Shown: one piece after another, positions 16,429 through 24,685 of the stretch
How positions within the stretch are numbered: the first letter of the stretch is position 1
Layout: each line of letters begins with the position of its first letter
Assembly (NCBI GenBank): GCA_009839505.1
Contig: VXPO01000178.1
Location: forward strand, 8,654-72,653
DNA from: Gammaproteobacteria bacterium
Lineage (GTDB): Bacteria; Pseudomonadota; Gammaproteobacteria; Pseudomonadales; Azotimanducaceae
DNA: 64,000 bases
Direction of reading: 5' to 3'
Program-made: the position numbers and the translations under genes
The notes under the pieces: generated by a model
Databases searched by the model: none
Told to the model about the DNA's origin: nothing
The model's input: the letters and a program-made list of their open reading frames with translations, nothing else

Positions 16429-17478
16429 TCATCCCGCCGTCAGCAACGGATCCTTCATCGTCCGGCGCGGATCCAGGGCATCTCTCGCGGCCTCACCGAC
16501 GAAGATCAACAGGGTCAGCAGAACGGCCAGGGTGAAGAAGCCGGTGAGCCCGAGCCAAGGCGCGTGAACGTTGTTCTTGCCCTGGGCGAGCAGCTCTCCT
16601 AAGGACGGGGAGCCGGCAGGCAACCCGAAACCGAGGAAGTCCAGGGCCGTTAGGGTGGTGACGGCGCCGCTCAGGATGAACGGCACGAAGGTCAGCGTGG
16701 CGACCATGGCGTTGGGCAGTACGTGGCGCCACATGATGGTCAGGTTGGACACGCCCAGGGATCGCGCCGCACGCACGTAGTCGAAGTTGCGTGCACGCAG
16801 GAACTCCGCCCGCACGACACCGACGAGCGCCATCCAACTGAAGAACACGAGGATGCCGAGTAGCAGGTAGACCGTTGGCTGGAAGATGCTCGCCAAGATG
16901 ATCAGGATCAACAAGGTCGGCAGGGATGACCAGATCTCCACCACACGCTGCCCAATGAGGTCCACCAGGCCGCCGAAGTACCCCTGCAGCGCCCCGACGG
17001 CGATGCCGATGCAGGAACTGAAGAGTGTCAGCGTGATGCCGAACAGCACCGACAAACGGAACCCGTAGATCAGGCGCCCGAGTGTGTCCTTGGCGCTGTC
17101 GTCCGTGCCCAGCCAATGCTGGCCGGAGGGATGGGCCGGGGCCGAACTGTCGATGTAGAGGTCGATGGAGTCGTAGCTGTAGGCAATCGGCGGATTGATC
17201 GTCCAGCCATCGCCCTTCTCGATGAGATCCTTGATGTACGGGTCGGCGTAGTCGGCTTCGATGGGCAGCTCGCCGCCGAGCTCGGCCTCGGTCACGAACT
17301 CGTACGCCGGAAAGAACCACTGGCCGTTCAGATAGAGGACGATGGGTTTGTCGTTGGCGATGAACTCAGCGAACAGCGAGGCGACGAACAGGGCGAGGAA
17401 GATCCACATGGAGTAGTAGCCCCGGCGGTTGGCCTTGAAGTTGTTGAGCCGGCGGCGATTGAGGGGCGAGATGTGCAT
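16429..17478 (-). CDS. yejE: Peptide ABC transporter permease, YejE type
   Basis: The 349-residue inner-membrane permease belongs to the oligopeptide/dipeptide transporter family. It has the YejE-type long periplasmic segment after the first membrane helix (NGQWFFPAYEF through HWLGTDDSAKDTLGR) and the EAA cytoplasmic loop RAARSLGVSNLTIMWRHVLPN, which contacts the ATPase. It starts 3 bases after yejB stops. No YejF ATPase or YejA binding protein follows; a repeat array lies downstream instead. Confidence 0.92.
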   Translation of the reverse strand: MHISPLNRRRLNNFKANRRGYYSMWIFLALFVASLFAEFIANDKPIVLYLNGQWFFPAYEFVTEAELGGELPIEADYADPYIKDLIEKGDGWTINPPIAYSYDSIDLYIDSSAPAHPSGQHWLGTDDSAKDTLGRLIYGFRLSVLFGITLTLFSSCIGIAVGALQGYFGGLVDLIGQRVVEIWSSLPTLLILIILASIFQPTVYLLLGILVFFSWMALVGVVRAEFLRARNFDYVRAARSLGVSNLTIMWRHVLPNAMVATLTFVPFILSGAVTTLTALDFLGFGLPAGSPSLGELLAQGKNNVHAPWLGLTGFFTLAVLLTLLIFVGEAARDALDPRRTMKDPLLTAG

Positions 17479-17481
17479 GCG

Positions 17482-18579
17482 TCACCGCGCCTCGAAGTCG
17501 ATGCGGGGATCGACCAGTACGTAGGTGAGATCGCCGATGAGGTGCATGACCAACCCCACCAATCCGAACATGAACAGCGTGCCGAAGAGAATCGGATAGT
17601 CCCGCTTGATCAGTGCGTCGTACGACAACAGGCCCATGCCCTCCAGCGAGAAGATCACCTCGACGAGCACGCTGCCGTAGAAGAAGATGCCGACGAACGC
17701 CGCAGGAAACCCGGCGATGACGATCAGCATGGCGTTGCGGAACACATGACCGTAGAGCACGCGCCGTTCGGTCAACCCCTTGGCACGTGCGGTCAGCACG
17801 AACTGCTTGCTGATCTCCTCGAGAAAGGAGTTCTTGGTGAGCATCGACAAGGTCGCGAAGCCGCCCACCGTGAGCGCCATGAGGGGCATGGCGAGATGCC
17901 AGAAGTAGTCGGCGATCTTGCCGAAGAAGCTGAGTTCGTTGAAGTTCTCCGAAGTGAGCCCGCGTAGGGGGAAGATGTCGAGGTAGTTCCCGCCAGCGAA
18001 CAGGATGATCAGCAGGATCGCCAGGATGAAGCCAGGGATGGCGTAGCCGACGAAGATCACCGTGCTGGTCCAGAAGTCGAACGCCGTGCCGTCGCGCACC
18101 GCCTTGGCGACGCCGAGCGGAATGGATATCCCGTAGATGATGAGCAGCGACCACAATCCGAGGGAAATGGACACCGGCATCCGACTCTTGACGAGGTCGA
18201 TGACCGGGGTGTCCTGGAAATAGCTATCACCGAAGTCGAACCGCACGTAGTTCCACACCATGGTGAAGAAGCGCACGTGGACCGGCTTGTCGAAGCCGAA
18301 CTGCTTCTCGAGGTCGGCGAGCATTTCCGGGTCGAGCCCGTAGGTGCCCAGGTTCTCGCTGCCGGTGAGCGATTGGTCCATGGCCTGGGAACTGACGCCG
18401 GCATCGCCGCCGCCACCGCTGAAGTTCGAGGTTGTCGACACCGTGCCCATCGTCGCCTTGGCGATGATCTGCTCGATGGGGCCGCCCGGCGCGAATTGGG
18501 CGATCACGAAGGTCAGCAGCAGGATGCCGAACAACGTCGGCACGATCAGCATCAGCCTGCGCAGAATATAGCGGCCCAT
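17482..18579 (-). CDS. yejB: Peptide ABC transporter permease, YejB type
   Basis: The 365-residue permease starts MGRYILRRLMLIVPTLFGIL, typical of DppB/YejB N-terminal helices, followed by QFAPGGPIEQ. The long periplasmic segment (residues ~40-105) is the YejB form. The EAA loop LTARAKGLTERRVLYGHVFRN and the PRIDFEAR C-terminus are also family features. It pairs with YejE to form the membrane channel for peptide uptake. Upstream lies a decayed toxin-antitoxin module rather than yejA, so the binding protein must be elsewhere or missing. Confidence 0.92.
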   Translation of the reverse strand: MGRYILRRLMLIVPTLFGILLLTFVIAQFAPGGPIEQIIAKATMGTVSTTSNFSGGGGDAGVSSQAMDQSLTGSENLGTYGLDPEMLADLEKQFGFDKPVHVRFFTMVWNYVRFDFGDSYFQDTPVIDLVKSRMPVSISLGLWSLLIIYGISIPLGVAKAVRDGTAFDFWTSTVIFVGYAIPGFILAILLIILFAGGNYLDIFPLRGLTSENFNELSFFGKIADYFWHLAMPLMALTVGGFATLSMLTKNSFLEEISKQFVLTARAKGLTERRVLYGHVFRNAMLIVIAGFPAAFVGIFFYGSVLVEVIFSLEGMGLLSYDALIKRDYPILFGTLFMFGLVGLVMHLIGDLTYVLVDPRIDFEAR

Positions 18580-18779
18580 CTACCTCCCCACCTCGCCGGG
18601 CATCTTGCCGTTCGGCTAGCGCCCGCCCCGTATGCGTACACGGGTCCGAGAGTCGCCTGCCGGAAACCGGCGAGACCCCTCTCCCTGCGGTCAACGGCAA
18701 GCTGCCGATGCTACCGGGATCGTCGCAGTAGTCATAGTGCCGGATTGAAACCATCCGACCGGTCTGTTGCCATACTTCG

Positions 18780-19076
18780 AAGACGGCGAACTCTTTTCGT
18801 CGCGTCGTTCGCAAGCCGTGCGCCTTCCGAAGGACTTCAGAATCGAGCGCGAGGAGGTCTGCAATACGCAAGCAAGATACAGCGGTGATCCTTGAGTCCA
18901 TGACTTCTGATTGGCGATGGCTCGACGAAATCGCCGGCGAGTTCTCCGAGGACTTCCTTTCCGAAGGGCGGAACCAACCGCCTCTTCCAAAGCCTTCGCG
19001 GGTTGATCGCGTATTCGACCTGATGCGGTACCTACCTGACGCCGATCAGCCGATGCGCGGAGGGGCGCGCGTGTAG
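18780..19076 (+). pseudogene. Decayed vapB antitoxin with the first codons of vapC
   Basis: Joining frames gives an AbrB/VapB-type antitoxin: SQAVRLPKDFRIEREEVC, then IRKQDTAVILES, then WLDEIAGEFSEDFLSEGRNQPP. One extra A at 18863-18864 breaks the frame between REEVC and IRKQ, and a second shift appears near the start (around 18790). The end reads MRYLPDADQPMR, resembling the first residues of a VapC PIN toxin, then stops; the rest of the toxin is absent. The bases 18580-18779 upstream contain no gene and would include the yejB promoter. Confidence 0.7.
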
Positions 19077-19108
19077 AATCAGGTCGGTCGTTCGGTGCGG
19101 GGGGCGCC

Positions 19109-20275
19109 ATGAAACCGATCTCTGCCGACTCGCATGTCGTCGAGGGCCGCGACGTGTTCACGGGTCTCGCGGAGCGTTTCGGCGACCAGGCGCCGCGCAT
19201 CATGGACGTCGGCGACCAGGTGGACGCCATCGTGATTCCGGCCAACGGCCTGCGCGGAGTCAGCGTCGCCCGCATGGGCATGGCCGCCACGCGCCTGGCG
19301 CGCAACGAGCCGCTCAACCGCAAGCCCGGCCACAAGCCCGATGTCGCGCATATGAAGGATCCGGAGCTGGTCGCGCTCTTCAACAAGGGCTACGCCGGGA
19401 TGCGCAAGGGCCTGGTGGACGGTGCGCACCGCTACGAGGACCAGGATGTGGACGGTCTCGCCGCGGAGTTCCTCTACCCCGGCTTTTTCACCATGTTCGG
19501 TCTCGCCAACACGGCGCTCCTGGTCGCGCTGCAGAGAAACTACAACGACTGGCTGCACGACTACTCGACCGCGTCAAATGGCCGTCTGTTCGGTCTCGCG
19601 GCCATCCCCGTCCAGGATCCTGACGCCGCGATCGAGGAGATCGACCGGGTCATCAGGATGGGCTTCAAGGGCGGCTGCATCCCCTGCACGTCGCCGGCCG
19701 ATCGCCCCTACTTCGACGACGCCTACGAAGGCGTCTGGTCCCGCGCCGAGGAGGCGGGCTTCCCGCTTTCAATGCACGTCGGCACGAACGCCTACGTGCC
19801 CCGGGAGCATCGCCGTCGTCCGGTGCATCCGGACGGCATCGCGGACTACGCGGCGACGCAGGGCACTGTGCAACGCACCATCGTCGAGTTCATGTGCCGG
19901 GGCGTATGCGAACGGCATCCGAATCTCAAGATCGTCGTCGCCGAGTTCAACGCTGGCTGGATCGCCCACTGGCTGGACCGTGTCGACCAGGGTCTGCAAC
20001 GGGAACGCCGGAACATGGACGAGCCTTTCACCGGCACCCCGCCCCACGAGGTCTGGCGGCGTCAGTTTTACGCCACCATCGAGGACGACCGTCCGGCGCT
20101 GGCCACCCGGAAGTTCATCGGCGTCGACAACCTGATGTGGGGTTCCGACTACCCGCACACCGACTCGACGTGGCCCTGCTCCAACGAAGTGCTCGACGAA
20201 CTGTTCGAAGGCATCCCGGACGACGACCGAACCAAGATCACGAGCGATAACGTGAAGGCGCTGTACGGAGTTTGA
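19109..20275 (+). CDS. Amidohydrolase family 2 protein (ACMSD-like)
   Basis: The 388-residue protein has metal-site features of the amidohydrolase-2 family (ACMSD, gamma-resorcylate decarboxylase and relatives): D7-x-H9 (SADSHVVE), a histidine in FPLSMHVGTN, a helix-strand HPNLKIVVAEF, and the aspartate in MWGSDYPHTDSTWP. Members hydrolyse or decarboxylate small organic molecules using zinc. The ATG follows a G-rich ribosome-binding stretch. Its stop is followed closely by the trypsin-like protease gene. Substrate not determinable. Confidence 0.9.
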   Translation: MKPISADSHVVEGRDVFTGLAERFGDQAPRIMDVGDQVDAIVIPANGLRGVSVARMGMAATRLARNEPLNRKPGHKPDVAHMKDPELVALFNKGYAGMRKGLVDGAHRYEDQDVDGLAAEFLYPGFFTMFGLANTALLVALQRNYNDWLHDYSTASNGRLFGLAAIPVQDPDAAIEEIDRVIRMGFKGGCIPCTSPADRPYFDDAYEGVWSRAEEAGFPLSMHVGTNAYVPREHRRRPVHPDGIADYAATQGTVQRTIVEFMCRGVCERHPNLKIVVAEFNAGWIAHWLDRVDQGLQRERRNMDEPFTGTPPHEVWRRQFYATIEDDRPALATRKFIGVDNLMWGSDYPHTDSTWPCSNEVLDELFEGIPDDDRTKITSDNVKALYGV

Positions 20276-20331
20276 CGCGGTACCGACCGAACAGCCGGCG
20301 GAAGAACGATCGCCGAGGCGGCGTAAGAGCT

Positions 20332-21294
20332 ATGCCCAAGCGGACCGTTTCCTTTCGCGTCAGTTGTTGGCTGATCGCCGGCGTCACGGTGGTTGGCATA
20401 GCTACTGTCGCATTGTTCGGACCGCCGCAAGAATTGGCGCGCGAGCGAATGGTCGCGTCAACCATCCCACGAAAGGCAGCAAGCGTAGAAGAACTGCAGA
20501 ACCTTGACCCAAAGACGGAAGAGTTGCTTCGGATCGTCACGGACAAAACCGAGGTGCTGTTCTCCGATTGCAAGGGGATTGTCATCGAAGAGATACCGGG
20601 CGGTGGGCTGTCGATGGTCCCGGCGGAGGACGCCGGTACCTGTCGACTGGCCGCCGTCGTTCCCGTGGCCGCCGATGGCTATTTCCTGACGGCCGCTCAC
20701 GCTTTGGATGGATCCTCGTCCCAAGTCGTCGCGATCTTGAGAGATGGAGAGCGTATGAGTGCGTTCGTGGCCCCTGCGCGTGTGGTTTGGATTCCCTCGG
20801 ACTGGCGTGTGCGTCCCGATCTGGCCCTGCTCCATGCGGATGTCGGTTCGGTGGAACCGTTCCAAGTCGCCGAGACGCCTCCCTCGAAGGAAGACACTGT
20901 AGTGCTGACCGGTTCCGGCGGCGGCCATGCGACCTCGGTCGGACGGGTATTGGCTGTTGGGCCAGTCATCGCGGGACAACGTGGTTCGATTTATCGGCTA
21001 GTTCGTCACAATGCGCCCTCCATGAGGGGAGATAGCGGTGGCGCCCTAGCGAACCTCAAAGGCACACTGATCGGCATCGGGTCCACCATTCACCCTCCGG
21101 ACTGGCTTGGGTGGCTGCCCTACATTGGATCGAGGATCAGCAATCTGATGGGTGGCGTAGGTTCGTATTCGCAGGCCGTTTGTCCCGACCCGGGGTGGCT
21201 GGACGACCTGATAGCAGCGGATCGCCGGCGGCGGATGGAGGATTGGTTAGTCGAAGATCACGTGGACGATGGTGGGACGAGCAGACTACCGTGA
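20332..21294 (+). CDS. Membrane-anchored trypsin-like serine protease
   Basis: The 320-residue protein has an N-terminal signal anchor (CWLIAGVTVVGIATVALFG, residues 12-30) and an S1-family protease domain. The triad is H123 (FLTAAHAL), D163 (RPDLALLHAD) and S235 (MRGDSGGAL). The domain is expected to face the periplasm. Residues after 245 include a hydrophobic WLGWLPYIG stretch and a polar tail. The ATG at 20332 gives the best signal anchor; an in-frame TTG overlapping the previous stop is an alternative. Codon use looks less GC-biased than its neighbours, possibly a sign of transfer. Confidence 0.85.
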   Translation: MPKRTVSFRVSCWLIAGVTVVGIATVALFGPPQELARERMVASTIPRKAASVEELQNLDPKTEELLRIVTDKTEVLFSDCKGIVIEEIPGGGLSMVPAEDAGTCRLAAVVPVAADGYFLTAAHALDGSSSQVVAILRDGERMSAFVAPARVVWIPSDWRVRPDLALLHADVGSVEPFQVAETPPSKEDTVVLTGSGGGHATSVGRVLAVGPVIAGQRGSIYRLVRHNAPSMRGDSGGALANLKGTLIGIGSTIHPPDWLGWLPYIGSRISNLMGGVGSYSQAVCPDPGWLDDLIAADRRRRMEDWLVEDHVDDGGTSRLP

Positions 21295-21357
21295 TTGGTC
21301 TGTGACGTTTGTCACGGTGCATGCTTTGTCGGTTCTAAACCTGATCGGGAGCTTCAT

Positions 21358-22065
21358 ATGCAACTAAAGGACAAAGTGGCCATCGTCACCGGCGCAGGCC
21401 GGGGGATCGGCAAGGCCATCGCCGAGGCGTTCGCGAAGGAAGGGGCCGCAGTCGTCTGCTCGGCGCGGAGCGTTGGCGAAATCAACGCCGTTGCGTCCGA
21501 GATCGGCGGCCTTGCCGTTCCCTGCGACGTGGCCGACGAGGCGGACATCCGCAGGATGATCGATGCGACCACCGACGCCTACGGTCGCATCGACATCCTG
21601 GTGAACAACGCCGGTGCGGTGGCCCGACTGCCGGTTCACGAACTACCGGCCGAGGACTGGGACCACGTCCTGAACGTCAACCTGCGTGGCTTGTTCCTGT
21701 GCACCAAGTACGCGTTGCCGTCGATGCTGGATCAAGCCAGCGGCTGCATCATCAACATCTCTTCCGGCGCCGGCGTGGTAGGGCCCCGCAATCGTTCGGC
21801 CTACGCGGCATCGAAGCACGGCGTGATGGGGTTCACTAAGACGCTAGTCGCCGAGTACCTCTACCAGGGCATCCGCTCCCACGTCATCCTGCCGGATGCG
21901 ACCGTCTCCCAGATGCGCAGCGAGGGGTTCCCTGACGAGGACCCCGACTCGCTGATCCAGGCCGAGGACATCGCGGACGCCGCGGTGTTTCTCGCCACCC
22001 AGCCGGCGACGGCGCACACCATGGAGATCCGCGTCAGCCAAGGCCTGCGGACGCGGACGAAGTGA
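21358..22065 (+). CDS. Short-chain dehydrogenase/reductase
   Basis: The 235-residue SDR has the cofactor motif TGAGRGIG (residues 11-18), NNAG in ILVNNAGAV, a serine in IINISSGAG and the catalytic YAASK. It is likely an NAD(P)H-dependent oxidoreductase of a small alcohol or ketone. The ATG at 21358 begins MQLKDKVAIVTG and follows GGGAG; 21 upstream codons in the same frame were rejected. It is shorter than the usual 250, ending soon after TAHTMEIRVSQG. Convergent with the PhyH gene at 22080. Confidence 0.92.
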   Translation: MQLKDKVAIVTGAGRGIGKAIAEAFAKEGAAVVCSARSVGEINAVASEIGGLAVPCDVADEADIRRMIDATTDAYGRIDILVNNAGAVARLPVHELPAEDWDHVLNVNLRGLFLCTKYALPSMLDQASGCIINISSGAGVVGPRNRSAYAASKHGVMGFTKTLVAEYLYQGIRSHVILPDATVSQMRSEGFPDEDPDSLIQAEDIADAAVFLATQPATAHTMEIRVSQGLRTRTK

Positions 22066-22079
22066 CCGGCGGCAGGGCG

Positions 22080-22886
22080 CTAACGTGAACGGCTCGTGCT
22101 GACGTCCGTCGCGGGGTCGTAGACGAAGCGGCCGTCGGCCACGAACGGCACCGCCTGTCCCCAGAGATCGCCGTTGGATGATCTCAAGGGCTCCCGGCTG
22201 TATTGCGTGAGGTACGCGCGCCGCAGTTGCCTTGTGGTGTTCGCGCCGGACCGGTGCAGGCTCGTGCTCGAGAAAACCGCCACGCTGCCGGCCGGGGCTT
22301 CGACGAGCACGCCCGGATCGTCGCCCTCGTAGCCGACGAGGTCGTTGGTGCCGGGTTCGGCCCGGTGGGGGAACACCGTCTCCCGGGATCCCACGCGGTC
22401 GTGGGGCATCACCGAGATCGTGCCGTTCTCCCGGGTCATGTCGTCCAGCGCGGTCCAGCAGGTCACGTAGGGACGGTGCGTGTTGCCGGGATCGCGGAAG
22501 TTGACGTAGCCGGAGTCCTGGTGCCACGCGAACTTCATGCCCTGTTCGGCGCCTTTCACGACCCACTGCTCGTGGAACAGGAAGACCGTGTCGCCGAGAA
22601 AGGCCGTGGTGATGGCGCGCATGGCCTCGCCGTAGACGAATCGACGCATGCGTTCGCTGTCGCGGTATCGGTTGGCGATGAAGTAGCGCTTGCCCCGGTG
22701 GGTGATGCCGAACGTGTCCATGCCCTGCTTGTCGAGCCAGGCGTCGGTGCGGGCGACGAAGACCGCACACTCCTCCCGCAGCATGTCGAGCGTGGCCGAG
22801 TCGATCACCGACTCGAGCACGACGAAACCATGGCGGTCGAAATCGCGACGGTCGGTCTCGGTTATGATCGGGTTCACTAGTGTCAC
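22080..22886 (-). CDS. Phytanoyl-CoA dioxygenase family protein
   Basis: The 268-residue PhyH-family enzyme begins DFDRHGFVVLESVID and has the HxD motif in FAWHQDSGYVNF, ENGTISVMPHD, and the distal histidine in SSTSLHRSGANTTRQLRRAY. The GTG start at 22886 shares one base with the hepT stop codon (TAGTG), so translation is probably coupled to the toxin-antitoxin operon upstream. That linkage is unusual for a metabolic oxygenase. No substrate can be named. Confidence 0.9.
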   Translation of the reverse strand: MTLVNPIITETDRRDFDRHGFVVLESVIDSATLDMLREECAVFVARTDAWLDKQGMDTFGITHRGKRYFIANRYRDSERMRRFVYGEAMRAITTAFLGDTVFLFHEQWVVKGAEQGMKFAWHQDSGYVNFRDPGNTHRPYVTCWTALDDMTRENGTISVMPHDRVGSRETVFPHRAEPGTNDLVGYEGDDPGVLVEAPAGSVAVFSSTSLHRSGANTTRQLRRAYLTQYSREPLRSSNGDLWGQAVPFVADGRFVYDPATDVSTSRSR

Positions 22887-23296
22887 TAGGCCAGCGCCTC
22901 CCTTACCTCATCCGCAAACGTCAGGAGGTCGTTGAACCCCTGTTCGATGACCCTTTTGACGATTCCAGCGTCGAGTTCGCGGTAATCGTGGACCGCTACG
23001 TTCCGGAAGCCCACCATCGACTGCAAACTCTGTGTGAGATCCGGCGAGATGAAACCGGCCTTTGCCAGCAACTCGAAACTCTCGCGACTGTCGGTTGGAA
23101 TACCGAGCCGGCGCACCTTCGTCAGATGATTGGCCAGATCGATCGCCAACTCGCACGCACGCGTGATGTTGAGTACTGCGGCGTCTTGATGCGTGATGTT
23201 GGATGCGAGATCCCCACCTGCGAACTCGTACTCTTCTCTCGCACGGGAATTGCACCGCTGCATGCTCTGAATCTTGTTGACGACAATGTCGTTCAC
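22886..23296 (-). CDS. hepT: HepT-like ribonuclease toxin (type VII TA)
   Basis: The 136-residue all-helical HEPN-family protein has the RNase motif R98-x4-H103-x-Y105 (RNVAVHDY). HepT toxins cleave RNA and are silenced when the partner MntA adds AMP to the tyrosine of this motif. All three motif residues are present, so the toxin looks functional. It starts inside the mntA stop (4-base overlap) and its own stop overlaps the PhyH start. Confidence 0.93.
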   Translation of the reverse strand: MNDIVVNKIQSMQRCNSRAREEYEFAGGDLASNITHQDAAVLNITRACELAIDLANHLTKVRRLGIPTDSRESFELLAKAGFISPDLTQSLQSMVGFRNVAVHDYRELDAGIVKRVIEQGFNDLLTFADEVREALA

Positions 23297-23721
23297 ACGT
23301 CGTAGGCCCGGCCCGTCGTCCGAAACTGCTCGAGGATTTCCGCCCGTTCCTCGTTGAGCTTCTGGTAGCGGGACATCACGCCCACGTCGAACTCGTCCGC
23401 CGCTGCTTCATCGGCGCAGGAGATCCGGCGTCCGAGCATCACGACTTCCTTCTGAAGAACCGTCGACACCCGCCGCAGATCGATCAGGTCGAAGTTGCGC
23501 CCGGCAAGCTCCTGCAAGCGCCGGTGCAAGGGATGCATGGGTAGATTCCTGGAGCCGATGCGGTCTGACGGCTGGAACAGCAATGCGAGGTCCACGTCGC
23601 TGCCGGGCCGCTGCGTTCCGTCGGCATACGAGCCGAACAGGTAGATGCCCTGGACCTCCGGAAACGCCTCGCGAACATGTGCCACGATGGCATGTTCGTC
23701 GATTTGTCTCGGTTCAGCCAT
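23293..23721 (-). CDS. mntA: MntA-like nucleotidyltransferase antitoxin
   Basis: The 142-residue protein is a minimal nucleotidyltransferase with the GS-x10-D-x-D motif (G30 S31, D42-V-D44) in LFGSYADGTQRPGSDVDLAL. MntA proteins transfer AMP to HepT and thereby neutralise it. The ATG at 23721 gives MAEPRQIDEHAIVAHV, a normal N-terminus; the frame is open much further upstream but without family similarity. It is the first gene of a three-gene operon mntA-hepT-PhyH. Confidence 0.92.
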   Translation of the reverse strand: MAEPRQIDEHAIVAHVREAFPEVQGIYLFGSYADGTQRPGSDVDLALLFQPSDRIGSRNLPMHPLHRRLQELAGRNFDLIDLRRVSTVLQKEVVMLGRRISCADEAAADEFDVGVMSRYQKLNEERAEILEQFRTTGRAYDV

Positions 23722-23902
23722 CTCGGCACCCCACGTTGGAATGAGGCGCATGTTGATCTGCATTGATGGCAGGATCAACCCGGCACCCGGACTAGCGACG
23801 TTCCTCATCGCGGACGTCCGCGCTCGTACGTCGACACCGTCACGCTGGCACGGCTCAACGGGAGCCGATAGTCTGTGCCGTTCGTTCGACGGAGTCTTTT
23901 TC

Positions 23903-24685
23903 ATGGCGGTTGCAACCGACATCTTCGATCTCACCGGCAAAGTCGCCCTGTTGACGGGCGCATCGAAAGGCATGGGGCTTGCCATGGCCGAGGGCCTGGC
24001 GGAACACGGGGCGCGGGTCGTGGTGTCCAGCCGCAAGCTCGACCAGTGCGAGGCCGCCTGTGAGCAGATCAACGCCAATTGCGGAACCGAGGCTGCTGTG
24101 CCGGTGGCCTGCAACATCGGCTACAAGGAACAGCTCGAGGAGCTTGTTGCGCAAACGCGCGAACGCTTGGGCCCCATCGACATCCTGGTCGCGAATGCCG
24201 GCGTGAATCCCTACTACGGCCCCATGTCGGAGATCCCGGACTCCGCATTCGACAAGATCATGAACTCCAACGTCCGGTCCAATCACTGGCTCGCGCAGAT
24301 GGTGGCGGCCGACATGGTCGCGGCCGGCGGTGGTTCGATGATGATTACGGCGAGCACCGGCGCGTTCATGCCATCGCTCACCCTTGGCACCTACGCCATC
24401 TCGAAACTCGCGGACATCGCCCTGGTACGCAACCTGGCGTTGGAATACGGGCCGAGCGGCATACGCGTGAACGCGATCTGTCCCGGTCTCATCAAGACCG
24501 ACTTCGCGCGGGCTCTTTGGGACAACGAGGGTGCGAAGCGCAACGCCGAAACCAACACGCCGCTGAGGCGCTTAGGCGAGGCGGACGATCTCAAGGGCAT
24601 CGCAGTGTTCCTGGCGTCGCCGGCGAGTTCCTACATCACCGGGCAGGCCATCGCCGTCTGCGGCGGCACCCACATGTGGCGGTAG
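23903..24685 (+). CDS. Short-chain dehydrogenase/reductase (classical, 260 aa)
   Basis: The protein has the classical SDR order: TGASKGMG cofactor motif near residues 18-25, ILVANAGVNPYYG, serine in MMITASTGAF, the catalytic YAISK, and the conserved NAICPGLIKTDF. It ends with SSYITGQAIAVCGGTHMWR, as in FabG-like dehydrogenases. The ATG at 23903 follows GGAG. The next gene, polB, appears to start from a GTG within its last codons. The 181-bp gap to mntA on the left should hold divergent promoters. Confidence 0.93.
   Translation: MAVATDIFDLTGKVALLTGASKGMGLAMAEGLAEHGARVVVSSRKLDQCEAACEQINANCGTEAAVPVACNIGYKEQLEELVAQTRERLGPIDILVANAGVNPYYGPMSEIPDSAFDKIMNSNVRSNHWLAQMVAADMVAAGGGSMMITASTGAFMPSLTLGTYAISKLADIALVRNLALEYGPSGIRVNAICPGLIKTDFARALWDNEGAKRNAETNTPLRRLGEADDLKGIAVFLASPASSYITGQAIAVCGGTHMWR

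Noticed and set aside
22870..22890. CACTAG-TGT-CACTAG direct repeat as an operator
   Set aside because: It overlaps the hepT stop and PhyH start codons and is short enough to occur by chance; no second site was found.
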